Shown here piece after piece: positions 38,801 through 48,664 of a DNA stretch of 64,000 nt; the first letter of the stretch is position 1; each line of letters begins with the position of its first letter. The notes beneath the pieces were generated by a model. The model did no database searches. It saw only the letters and a program-made list of their open reading frames with translations, and was not told the origin of the DNA. Origin of the DNA: Petrosia ficiformis (lineage: Eukaryota; Porifera; Demospongiae; Haplosclerida; Petrosiidae); NCBI GenBank assembly GCA_947044365.1, contig OX345640.1:3274001-3338000 (forward strand), in the 5' to 3' direction. Position numbers and translations under genes: made by a program.

Positions 38801-39312
38801 GAATCTTGACAAGAATCTTGTCAGAATCCTGGATAATTCTTGCAAGCAAGACACTGACAAGATTCTTGACGAGAATGATGTCAGAATCTTGGGTAATTCT
38901 TGCAATCAAGACACTGACAAGTTTCTTGTGAAGAATCATGTCAGAATCTTCGCAAGAATCTTGTCAGAATCTTGGATAATTCTTGCAAGCAAGACACTGA
39001 CAAGATTCTTGACGAGAATCATGTCAGAATCTTGGGTAATTCTTCCAAGAAAGACACTGACAACAGACTTGACATGAATTATGTCAGAATCTTGACAAGA
39101 ATTGTGTCAGAATCTAGCGTTATTCTTTCAAACAAGATACTGACATGATTCTTAACAAGATTTATGTGAGAATCTTGTGTAAGTCTTGCAAGCAAGATAC
39201 TGATAAGGTCCGTCTGACAAGATTCTTTACAACAATCATGTGCCAGTATTTTGGGTAATTCTTGCAAGCAAGATACTGACAAGATTCTTGACAAGAATCA
39301 TGTCAGACTTCT
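35863..39312 (+). repeat. Second satellite array, diverged
   Basis: Same family as 13.8-24.9 kb, but more heterogeneous and dominated by the variants AAGCAAGACACTGACAAG, AATCTTGGATAATTC and a short ~23-bp unit (GACAAGAATCTTGTGAGAAT plus CTT). It includes an inverted unit at about 36,073-36,118. The same AAGGTCCGTCTGACAAG unit and TIR element close it on the right as in the first array. Confidence 0.93.
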
Positions 39313-39445
39313 AATTAAACAAACCACTTCCTTATAACCCTACATAAGTGCTTACTCTGCTATAAAGCGAAATACAAAGAGTTGTAATTATGTAGGTTTA
39401 TATGCTGTACTTATGTACGGTTATATGGTAGTGGTTTGTTTAATT
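39313..39445. mobile_element. MITE-like element with ~27-bp inverted termini, copy 2
   Basis: As at 24,949-25,081: AATTAAACAAACCACTTCC at the left and GGTAGTGGTTTGTTTAATT at the right. Again it abuts the satellite array. Confidence 0.75.
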
Positions 39446-39739
39446 TTGGGTCGTATGTTAGCATGTTAACCTTGTTAGCATGCTTTTTGGGTTTTGACGT
39501 CCCTACATCTTCTTTCATTTGTGTTGAAAATATTTTTTATTATTCTTTAGTTACTAAGTATACTGATGATACATATAATTAATGATAACCATAATAATTA
39601 TATAGTGTATATTCTATGTACATTAGCTAACTATGTAAATATGTATAATGGTTTGTCTGTTTTGTAGAGCCACATCTGATATCCATTTTAATTAATGGGT
39701 GTGGTCTATTACAAATGGCATTCATTTGTAATGGTTAGT

Positions 39740-39811
39740 CTAGTCTCTTCCTCAGACTCCACCCCTTTTTGAGATCAAACTGCAAGGAAGAGTCTAGCTT
39801 GTGAGACTAGT
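39740..39811. mobile_element. ~70-bp hairpin-family insertion absent from the partner copy
   Basis: Copy a (25,370) reads TAGTCTCGTCGTAATGG. Copy b has about 60 extra bases here, including CAGACTCCACCCCTTTTTGA and ending GCTTGTGAGACTAG. It carries the same arm as the hairpin at 6805 and AGTCTC/GAGACT ends. Confidence 0.65.
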
Positions 39812-41090
39812 GTAATGGCTGAAAGTAAGGTTATAATTTGAAGTTTCAAAGTAACATCAAAGCACCACCAGACTACATCAAACAAAGTGTGGGTGTTTTG
39901 GACAATACATTCCATAACTACATTATACATATCTACAGTAATTTGGGGTGTGGTACATGCAAAGATCCAGTTTAAATTTAATTTGTTACTCTGAAATGAG
40001 CATGCGCAATTAATTCTACGTGGCTAAATTAATGAATACACTTATAAAAATGGCGTCCAATTCGAGATCAAATCTTTACTGTCATTGAGACTGTCTGCAT
40101 TCATAGTGTCTCAAGATATCATCTTGATACTTGTAGACCAGAATTTTACAGTAAATATGATTGGAATGGTGCTAAAATCATTGGGATAGTTCAACAAACA
40201 AAAAAATGATTTGTGTGGAAAATAATAATAATAACAATAATATGAAGCAGACTTGCCAGTTCTGCCACTCAGCGGTCTCTACTTTAACGACAATTTTTGG
40301 CCATCAAGACAGTGTTGGTAGTCATTAAAACACCAGATATGAATAGGTATAATTATGCTTATGTGTATACATTACAGCTCATCACTTGGAATTGAAATGT
40401 ATGGGCAGCCATTTTTTTCCATGCCATCCCTACATAGAGAGAGTAGTACTACGGTACTCCCTGATATACATTCCTAAGAAATATGACAGTGACACTTATG
40501 TTTGTTTACCTAATGGCTATGTAAAGTTTATTTGGTACTAAGTAATACACTTATGTGAAGTGTGTAAGTAAGAACGTTGAAGATTGAATTTGCTGCATGA
40601 TATTGGTTGTTTCTCCCCGCCTGGCATCATTGATAGTGCAGAAAGTTTGTAAATGATTATCTGCTGTACATGGAGCACACAGACTTAATTAATAGCTACC
40701 ACTTGTTAACATGTTTGATTAGCAATGCCAATTGTCTCAGGGCTGGATATATATAGGATCAGGAGGAAAAATTTAATAAAAGTTCAAAGGTAATTGAAAT
40801 TTGCTACAGAATAATTATTATGATATTGTCTGGTGAGCAGATATAATTATTGGAACAGGTCACAATGTAAAAATGGAAGTGAAAGGTCTGCTTGCCAGAC
40901 TAATTATAATACAGGTAATTGGGTCTGGCTATTTCTTGCTGATCATGAATTGTGTGATCCCACATTCCTGTAAGACAAACAAGCATTGCTCATCAGACTC
41001 TAACCCTGTACATGCTTACGTCATATTTACTGATCAGTTATATTGTAATTTACATGTAAGAACATCATATGTATCTAAACGAACTTAATT

Positions 41091-41149
41091 GATGATGAAG
41101 GGACAGTCACAATAGTGCATTGCACTATTGTGACTGTCCCTTCATCATC
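41091..41149. repeat. Perfect 29-bp-arm hairpin, copy 2
   Basis: Identical to the hairpin at 26,657-26,715. Confidence 0.9.
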
Positions 41150-41398
41150 ATGCCAGTGGAGTAAACCCTGGGGCAGACTAAAGTTGTTGCATGACTAATC
41201 AATTAAGTTAATTAAGACTCATCTGTATAGCTACACTGCAAAAAACTAATTTATTAGTTAGTACAGTTGCAAGGAATAGTGCATGGAAATTTTAGTTGTG
41301 TATGTTGCTATGATCAATAATAGTAATTTCAATTTCCTTATCCTGTCTATTAGATATTCAAAGAAGCAGAATAAATATTTTCATTAAATCCTTGTAGG

Positions 41399-42349
41399 TT
41401 AATTAGGCTTTGATGGTAAAAAGAGGGGTGCACTATCTAATTCTTCTGATAATGGTACATTCCCTAATGTAATTGGTATGTTTATACATGGATTAATACC
41501 CCATGAGATAGCTGCAGTGACTCTAAGAAAATAATTAACTTGTATGATCGCACATGATGTTAGAGTGGGAGATGTCTGAGGGATAGTCAAAGGGTTAGAA
41601 CGCCATACAATGGAGTTATGTGGAGTAATAAGTTCGCTACCAATGGTGGCAATATTATCTGAATCATGACGGTTCGTTTCATCATGACGATGGCTGCCCC
41701 TAGCAGTATACACAACTTGCTTGTGAATAGAAGCTATTACCTGACGAATCTCTCGACTGCTGCCATTCTCTACTGGTACTTCAAAACCCAGTACGACATT
41801 CACAACAATAGGACCTGAAGCACAACACCAACAGCATAATGTTTTTTGAACTTTCATTGAAACAGGTGACATTAGCTGAGGACTATTGATTGTTACTGCG
41901 TTATGAAGTGGTATGATGGCCGTTGCAGTTGTGTCCCTTTTCAATAGTCCTTGTTTTACCACCCTGGCTTCAACTGTATATCTGATTTGACCAACAGTTC
42001 CTTCAAATGAAGCTGGTAATTTTGGTCCAGCCAACTGAAACGAGAAATTATAATTGTGAATTCCAACAGGGAATGCACTTCCTCCTGCACTATCTTTATC
42101 CCAGAGTACTGCGGCACAATCAATGTATTGTTCATCTGATCTATAATGTACTGTGCGTCTATCATGTCCTGCACGTCTGTCATGATGCCGTTCAACACAA
42201 TGAACATCAGCTCTACCAACTAGTTGTACTTTGATCTGTTTGTAATCTTTAGGAACATCTGTTTCTGCAGTCACTGTACCTGTCACCATCATTCCAGGGA
42301 AGTAAACACCTTGAGGTGGGTTATTGAGCTGTACCTTAAAGTCCTTCAT
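41399..42349 (-). CDS. Alpha-arrestin, copy 5, internally deleted and truncated but open
   Basis: An open frame of ~316 residues from MKDF; an upstream in-frame ATG at 42,382 would add 11. It belongs to the RRAGHDRRTVHYRS sub-family with copy 2. An in-frame deletion has removed about a dozen residues between GPIV and PVENGSSRE, the segment IPRTGFCIKNDSIPI in copy 2, which is the first strand of the C domain. The 3' end was cut by a ~930-bp deletion, so the frame ends LFLPSKPN within repeat sequence, without a PPxY tail. Loss of a core strand makes a folded C domain doubtful; it may be a pseudogene that happens to remain open. Confidence 0.55.
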   Translation of the reverse strand: MKDFKVQLNNPPQGVYFPGMMVTGTVTAETDVPKDYKQIKVQLVGRADVHCVERHHDRRAGHDRRTVHYRSDEQYIDCAAVLWDKDSAGGSAFPVGIHNYNFSFQLAGPKLPASFEGTVGQIRYTVEARVVKQGLLKRDTTATAIIPLHNAVTINSPQLMSPVSMKVQKTLCCWCCASGPIVVNVVLGFEVPVENGSSREIRQVIASIHKQVVYTARGSHRHDETNRHDSDNIATIGSELITPHNSIVWRSNPLTIPQTSPTLTSCAIIQVNYFLRVTAAISWGINPCINIPITLGNVPLSEELDSAPLFLPSKPN

Positions 42350-42521
42350 GATTCTCAGTCTTATGAATGCAAATGTATCCAAACTAGGGAGATTGGCGAA
42401 TTATGCTATGCCTCACAGCACCACACTTTTTATTGGCACTGCTGGTCTGGGTACCCGTTCCTTCGCTTGTCTAGCTGGCTCAAGCTACGTTTGTGCAGCA
42501 GGAATTGCGCTTGAACAATAC

Positions 42522-42537
42522 CACGTGAGAACACGTG
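42522..42537. promoter_or_regulatory. Two CACGTG boxes between divergent genes, copy b
   Basis: CACGTG at 42,522 and 42,532, same arrangement as 29,057-29,072. Confidence 0.4.
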
Positions 42538-42546
42538 TTTACGAAG

Positions 42547-44090
42547 ATGGCCGACCATGTTTGTTGTTTTTGTGGCTTTGAAATGGTAAATAGTGAAACT
42601 TATGGAGTGCTGCTAACTCAGAAACTATCCAATCTCTTAATTGTATGGTTGGGAAGGCAAAATTCATGGAAACTAGTGTGCTGGAAGGAGAACTTAAGAA
42701 ATGAAAGCATATTTGTCGCTTCTGTGTGACAACACTTTCTTCATAAAGGAAGAAAGAGCGAGATTTGCTGGCTAAAGCAGCGAATACCACTGTTAGAGCC
42801 TCAGACATACCTGCTACATCTCATCAACTTCAACGAAAGAGACCAATGACAACTTCATCTTTAATTCCTCCTCCAAAGAGATTTTTGTTTGCTAGAGACT
42901 CACAGATATCATCTCCACTAGTTGCTGTAAGTAGCAAACAGTATGCAATGATCCATCAATTTTATTGTTGCATGCTTTTATTTATTGTTTAGATTCAAGT
43001 TAGATGTATTCCTAGTCGTGCTTATGCTGTAGCATCACAATCCAGAAGGAAATTGGCTAAGCTTATTGCACGAGGCTGGAAGACCTCGATAGTTAAGTAA
43101 TGTTTTAAGGAAAAGTCAGTTATGTGTAGCAGTGCAAGATTTTTAATTTGGGGCATACATTGAGAATTGATATTGCTGATTTGTGTTCAAAAGGCTCCTT
43201 GTTGACGAAATGTCCTGCCAGGGATATATGTAATTTCTCATGGGAGACCCTAGTTAAGGAGATGCAGGATAAAGCACCTGTATTGCTAACAATACTGAAA
43301 AAAAGCACCAGAACGAAAGCACAACGCATCAGTAGTCAGGCCTCCATTATTGTATGCAGGAAACAGTTGTAAGAAGGTAGGCTATACAATTAAGTGTTTC
43401 CATTATAATTAAAAATGTTCAGTTATCATGCATAATTAATGTTAATGTTAATGCTCATATAGGTATTTAATAGGCTCCAGCGTCTACAGTTATGCATGTC
43501 TCATGGTTCAACAATTAGACTTATTGATTGATTGGGTGAAAACCATGATGCTAAAGTTTTTGAATGGCGTAATAGACTGAAATCATAAATGAATCCCGGC
43601 ACTGATATAAACCAAGTTTGTAATTTGTTATTCTGATAAGTTCTGTGTAATGTGTTTTACATTTAAAATATAGGTGGCAACAGATTAGCAGTCATCTAGA
43701 ACCTGTAAGTCATCCTCTGTACCTGGATTTGTCACCAACTCATATAGCTTTTCAATTAAGAAGGGCTTACATCCCTTACCTCTTGATACCAGTGATAATG
43801 ACTCAATAAGCTTCGTTAATGGCCTTGATGGACCATGTACAAGCACTCCAAACTCTTCCTTTTGTGGCAGCTTTGGAACAAGTTTGTCAGTTGAACCACC
43901 GGAAATATCTCCACTCACCAATGTAACTTCTGATATTAGTAGCAATACTGATACACCTGTGAAGGTGACATCACATGAAGTGCTCATAAACGCATCTCCA
44001 TCCATGGATAAAGTTGCCACTAACACTGACACTTACACGAAGACCTCTGCCATTATTGGCTACAAAATAGTAGGGGAAAAAAGGGAGTGA
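42547..44090 (+). pseudogene. DUF6589-family-like gene, copy 2, longer 5' part, broken
   Basis: Keeps the clean start MADHVCCFCGFEMVNSET (CxxC) missing in copy 1. A 4-bp deletion near 42,693 shifts the frame before the second Cys pair. The basic linker, the exon junction (donor at about 42,926), SQSRRKLAKLIARGW and the FSW...KAPVLL segment follow as in copy 1. There is a TAG at about 43,688 (CAG in copy 1). It continues ~260 bp beyond copy 1's breakpoint: a Ser/Thr/Asp-rich region, then AIIGYKIVGE, which resembles the entry to the DUF6589 core of such proteins. It is cut at about 44,100-44,126, where arrestin sequence begins. Confidence 0.6.
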
Positions 44091-44125
44091 TCACCCAAAT
44101 TTCGTTTCAACGAATGATATAAAGC

Positions 44126-44660
44126 ACCTTCATAACAATAGGGCCTGAAGCACAACACAAACAGCATAATGTTTTTTGAACTTCCATTGATACAGGTGAC
44201 ATTAGCTGAGGACTACTGATCGTTACTAGATTAGCTACTGGTATGATGGCCTTTGCAGTTGTGTCTGATTTCAGTAGTCCTTGTTTTAACACCCTGGCTT
44301 CAACTGTATATCTGATTTGACCAACAGTTCCTTCATACGAAGCTGGTAATTTTGGTGCAGCCAGAAATTAAAATGGTAAATCCCAACAGGAAATGAACTT
44401 CCTCCTGCATTATCCTTATCCCAGAGTATAGCAAAACAATTGAGATATTGTTCATCTGATTCATAATGTACTACGTATGTGCTGTTGCCTGAACTTTGCA
44501 TTTCAGACCAATGAACATCAGCTCTACCAACTAGTTGTACTTTGATCTGTTTGTAATCTTTAGGGACATCTGTTTCTGCAGTCACCGTACCTGTCACCAT
44601 CATTCCAGGGAAGTAAACACCCTGAGGTGGGTTATTGAGCTGTAATTTAAAGTTCTTCAT
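44126..44660 (-). pseudogene. Alpha-arrestin N-terminal part, copy 6
   Basis: Starts MKNFKLQLNN and is closest to copy 3 (SSGNSTYVVHYESDEQYLNC). A ~10-bp deletion near 44,365 breaks the frame in FNFSLQLAAPK. The frame resumes at about 44,290 (GLLKSDTTAKAIIPVANL) and stops at CCLCCASGPIVM, where the sequence joins the neighbouring pseudogene at 44,126. Confidence 0.85.
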
Positions 44661-44904
44661 GATTCTCAGTCTTATGAATGTATCACTAATGCATCACACT
44701 ATTTATTGGCAGTGCTGTAAATTATCCAGTTGGTGGGCGTTTCTTTGATAGAGCATACTTGAAAGTAAAATTATTACAACTGAAAAAAGTGAGTAACAGA
44801 GTTGATGTCATAAATAAACAGAAATTAATTTCACTTGTAGAACATACACAAATATCGGTTACTCAAACAAGGCAAAACACAAAAAACAACATGCACATTT
44901 AACA

Positions 44905-45240
44905 CTTCTTAATTGGATCGACAAAACCATTTGGTAGTTGATTACTAAGACCACTTGGTAGTTCATAAGGTGGTGGATATGGTTCAAGGGGTTGAGGAGG
45001 GAATGAATAGGTGCTGTCAGCTGAGGAGGTGGGTTGGGTAGTTCTTGCAAGCAAGATACTGACAAGGTCCGACAAGATTCTTGAGAAGAATTCGAGATCA
45101 AATCTTTGCTGTCATTGAGACTGTCTTCATTCATAGTGTCTGAAGATATCATCTCGATACTTGGTGACTAGAATTTTACAATAAATGCAATTGTAATGGT
45201 GCTAGAATCATTGTCAACAAACATTTGTCTGGAAAAAAAA
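44905..45240 (-). pseudogene. Chimeric junction: arrestin tail, one satellite unit, segmental-duplication fragment
   Basis: 44,905-45,036 is an arrestin tail relic (TTAATTGGATCGACAAAACC; GAGGAGGTGGGT). At 45,037 it joins satellite sequence (TAGTTCTTGCAAGCAAGATA, AAGGTCCGACAAGATTC). At about 45,090 it joins TTCGAGATCAAATCTTTGCT, which matches the duplication at 25,636 and 40,057. It looks like a third, collapsed copy of the satellite/flank module. Confidence 0.75.
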
Positions 45241-45265
45241 AATAATATGAAGCAGATTTTGCCTA

Positions 45266-45812
45266 ATTTATTAGTTAGTACAGTTGCAAGGAATAGTGCA
45301 TGGAAATTTTAATTTAATTAGTTGTGTATGTTGCTATGATCAATAATAGTATTTCAATTTCCTTATCCTGTCAATTAGATATTCAAAGAAGCAGAATAAA
45401 TATTTTAATTAAATCCTTGTAGGTTTCCAAACTTTTGTGCATCTAATACACTGCCAAAAAAATTGTTAAAATATCTAATTTATTGGTTAGTACAGTTGCA
45501 AGGGAATTGTATTTTAATTGGTCTTGTTGACTTGCATGGTGATATATATGTTATTATAATCAATGTTAATTTCCCTAATAGATATACAAAGAAGCAGATA
45601 AATATTTTAATGAAATTATTTTGTGTTTCCAAACCTTCTTTGTGCATCTAATATGAGACATTAGGCATGATAATTTATTATAATTGGTACATATATATCT
45701 TTTACATATTTTAATATAATTAGTAAAATGTAACTATGGCATTAGATGTATGTATACTGAACAACCAACTAATTTTTTAATCCTTGCAACTGTTATTTTT
45801 AATTTTGCAGTG
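45266..45812. mobile_element. TA-MITE relative with duplicated left end
   Basis: Homologous to 26,800-27,347: two left-end copies (about 45,266 and 45,447, GGTTAGTACAGTTGCAAGG) and one right end finishing GCAGTG at 45,812 followed by TA. The right arm is shortened. Confidence 0.75.
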
Positions 45813-46139
45813 TAATTACTAACAGAGATCTCAGCACAAGTGTATAGATGGCCATTTTCTTCCAGGCATCCATACCTGCAGAATTATCATTGGAATTCAA
45901 AGTATGTAGGCTAGTATTAAATAGTGTTGTTTTAGTTAACTATAAGTACAACCCCTTTTAGTAAGGGGTGTTTAATTGAATCATTCCCAGAGTGTCTAAT
46001 CCCAAAATGTCAAAATGAAAATCTCTAGACCCTAGACCATGTAGACATTTTGGGATTAGACATTCTGGGAAGCACCTGTTTAATTTTAGTTGACTAAAAC
46101 TAAAAATATCTGATGTACCTTACTGCATATATTTTAAAA

Positions 46140-46303
46140 TTCGAAGATTCAACACACTTGCCCACATGAAACCAGAAGTTATTTCGACTGTCAAAGCTAT
46201 GCCAATTGTAGAAGATCGTTTTGCTGATTAAGATCTTTCTCAAACATATAACTCTAAATCTGGATCAGAAACTTCAGATTTATCAGATACTGAAGACGAG
46301 TGA
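46140..46303 (+). pseudogene. Unrecognised coding relic before a hairpin
   Basis: One plus-strand frame reads FNTLAHMKPEVISTVKAMPI and then VEDRFAD, with a TAA at about 46,230, followed by an acidic end, SETSDLSDTEDE and TGA at 46,301. The composition is protein-like, but the family is unknown. The TGA lies in the first bases of the hairpin at 46,301. Confidence 0.3.
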
Positions 46304-46369
46304 ATTATCATGCCTAATATCTCATATTAGATGCACAATCTAATATGAGTTATTAGGCATGATAATTCA
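46301..46369. repeat. Hairpin with 32-bp arms (one mismatch)
   Basis: TGAATTATCATGCCTAATAT on the left pairs with the complement ending at 46,369, around a 5-base loop. The single-arm sequence TTAGGCATGATAATT also occurs inside the MITEs at about 27,170 and 45,660. Confidence 0.85.
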
Positions 46370-46847
46370 TTATGATTGGTACATATATCTTTTATGTATT
46401 TGTATCTATATGACATTAGATGTATGTATCATAGGAAGTATGTTCCATAAAAATTTATGAAAAATGAGCAATTATTCTAGAAGACACACACTGGAATAAA
46501 AAGCAATGGCTATTACATGCAGGTCTTTTATTATACGAGTGCAGGTCTTTTATTATACGAGAAAGATTCCTTGAAGTTGACACAATCTAAGAATGTTATC
46601 ACCTTGTAACCTTTGCAGAGGGACAAGAAATTGTATTGCCCCTTGATGGTTAGCCACTCCAGTTCTTGTAGCTACTGCTCATAAGATTTACTCCCAGAGT
46701 AAGTCACTGGATTCTATCTGGAATAAATCCAATGCGTAGCCCTCCTTTGGATACATTCAATTGCACTCTCTGGTTTACATATATATATACCCACATAGTC
46801 TCACATACCCCAGATCCAACCTTAGGAAACCTAGTTACTACAAGTGG

Positions 46848-47110
46848 CTAGACCCAACCTACAGTACTACTGCCGGTAGAGGTAGAACTACATGCCACTG
46901 ACGCATTCTCATGACTGGATGAACTGTTGTTATTGTCTTGATGACCTGACTCCTCCTGAACTTCACCATCATCATCACCAGAGTCATGATCATCAGTTGT
47001 TGGATCTAAAATTCAACTCTTGTTACATCTTTTTCTATGTTTATCCCTGACTGAACTTCATATCCACTAGTACAAGTGTAGCTGACAAAACACACGTGGG
47101 GCTTCTTATG
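46848..47110 (-). pseudogene. Possible acidic/Ser-rich exon relic, unrecognised
   Basis: On the minus strand one frame reads IHHKKPHVCFVSYTCTSGYE and continues to TRVEF and a stop at about 47,007. A neighbouring frame then runs DPTTDDHDSGDDDGEVQEE to a Ser-rich end, with TAG at 46,848. Either one frameshift or a splice acceptor (TTTTAG, exon from 47,005) links them. The last codons overlap a dispersed repeat. Function unknown. Confidence 0.3.
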
Positions 47111-47482
47111 GTGAATGAATCACATTACACCATAGATATTTTTATAGCTATGATTACACTAAGCACTTATGTGGGTGTGATATGTATTTAAAGGTCAGTA
47201 TAGTGTTTCATTGGAATTCAAAGTATGTATATACACAAATACAGGCTAGTGTATGATCACACAATGTTTATTTTAATTATTTTCTTTGATAGATAATAAA
47301 ATCAAAATTAATAATGATATAAAATAAACATACTTGGTAAAATAGAAGTAAAACTATTGCAACTGAAAATAGTGATGATGTCATAAATACCGGATATAAC
47401 ACAGAAATTAATTTCACTTGTAGACCTACACAAATATCAAGTTACTCAAACAAGGCAAAACGCTAAGAATGCACATGCATAT

Positions 47483-48568
47483 TTAACACTTCTTAATTGG
47501 ATCAACAAAACCAATTGGTAGTTGATTACTAAAACCACTTGGTGGTTCATAAGGTGGTGGATATGGTTCAAGGGGTTGAGGAGGGTATAGCATAGGTGCT
47601 ATTGGTTGAGGAGGTGGGTTTGAATGTAAAATATGGGGTGCACTTTGTAACTCTCCTGATAATGGTTCATTCCCTAATGTAATTGGTATGTTTATACATG
47701 GATTAATAGCCCACGAGATAGCCGCAGTGACTCTAAGAAAATAATTAACTTGTATGATCGCACATGATGTTAGAGTTGGAGATGTCTCAGGGATAGTCAA
47801 AGGGTTAGGACGCCATACGATGGAGTTATGTGGAGTAATACGTTCACTACCAATGGTGTTAATATCATTCAAATCATAACGATGCCTGCCCCTAGCAGTA
47901 TACACAACCTGCTTGTGAATAGAAGCTGTTACTTGACGAATCTCTCGACTGCTGCCATTTTCTACTGATACTTCAATTGGAATGCTATCGTACTTGATAC
48001 AATACCCGCTACGAGGAATTCGTACATTCATAACAATAGGGCCTGAAGCACAACACAAACAGCATAATGTTTTTTGAACTTCCATTGATACAGGTGACAT
48101 TAGCTGAGGACTATTGATTGGTACTAGATTAGCTACTGGTATGACGGCGTTTGCAGTTGTGTCCCTTTTCAATAGTCCTTGTTTTACCACCCTAGCTTCA
48201 ACTGTATATCTGATTCGACCAACAGTTCCTTCATACGAAGCTGGTAATTTTGGTGCAGCCAACTGAAGTGAGAAATTAAAATGGTAAATCCCAACAGGAA
48301 ATGAACTTCCTCCTGCATTATCCTTATCCCAGAGTACTGCAACACAATTGAGGTATTGTTCATCTGATCTATAATGTACTGTGCGTCTGTTGTTGCCTGA
48401 ACCATGTGATTCAGACCAATGAACATCAGCTCTCCCAACTAGTTGTACTTGGATCTGTTTGTAATCTTTAGGGACATCCGTTTCTGCAGTCACCGTACCT
48501 GTCACCATCATTCCAGGAAAGTAAACACCTTGAGGTGGGTTATTGAGCTGTAACTTAAAGTCCTTCAT
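47483..48568 (-). CDS. Alpha-arrestin, copy 7, full length
   Basis: 361 residues in one exon, with no lesions seen. The N lobe has GMMVTGTVTAETDVPKDYKQ and PVGIYHFNFSLQLAAPKLPA. The C lobe has KTLCCLCCASGP, IPRSGYCIKYDSIPIEVSVE and SCAIIQVNYFLRVTAAISWA. The proline-rich tail has PPPY at about 337-340, and the protein ends DPIKKC. Hydrophilic loop residues ~52-65 (SESHGSGNNRRTVH) are the most variable part among the copies. The final Cys and the internal CCLCC could be lipidation sites (inference). Closest relative in the window is copy 9 (56,491). Both share ~100 bp of upstream sequence including a CACGTG box. Likely role: ubiquitin-ligase adaptor for membrane cargo. Confidence 0.92.
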   Translation of the reverse strand: MKDFKLQLNNPPQGVYFPGMMVTGTVTAETDVPKDYKQIQVQLVGRADVHWSESHGSGNNRRTVHYRSDEQYLNCVAVLWDKDNAGGSSFPVGIYHFNFSLQLAAPKLPASYEGTVGRIRYTVEARVVKQGLLKRDTTANAVIPVANLVPINSPQLMSPVSMEVQKTLCCLCCASGPIVMNVRIPRSGYCIKYDSIPIEVSVENGSSREIRQVTASIHKQVVYTARGRHRYDLNDINTIGSERITPHNSIVWRPNPLTIPETSPTLTSCAIIQVNYFLRVTAAISWAINPCINIPITLGNEPLSGELQSAPHILHSNPPPQPIAPMLYPPQPLEPYPPPYEPPSGFSNQLPIGFVDPIKKC

Positions 48569-48599
48569 GATTCGAGTCTATCAAATTATATTTGCTGAC

Positions 48600-48640
48600 T
48601 GCGTACCTAGTCTTATGATCGATGATCACGTGAATTTCAT
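48600..48640 (-). promoter_or_regulatory. Conserved upstream block with CACGTG (arrestin copy 7)
   Basis: CCTAGTCTTATGATCGATGA followed by TCACGTGAATTTCAT (CACGTG 48,627-48,632), about 60 bp before the start codon. The same block occurs upstream of copy 9 at 57,639-57,680. Candidate core promoter element, by conservation only. Confidence 0.45.
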
Positions 48641-48664
48641 ATCTAGATCTATATAGTCGAGTCT

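Larger units (their letters stand above)
39209..43831 (+). repeat. Segmental duplication 1, copy b (partner 24,839-30,383)
   Basis: Near-identical partner of 24,839-30,383. Differences include a ~930-bp deletion at 41,396-41,400 and an extra hairpin-type insertion at 39,740-39,811. 39,446-41,395 contains no gene. Confidence 0.9.
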
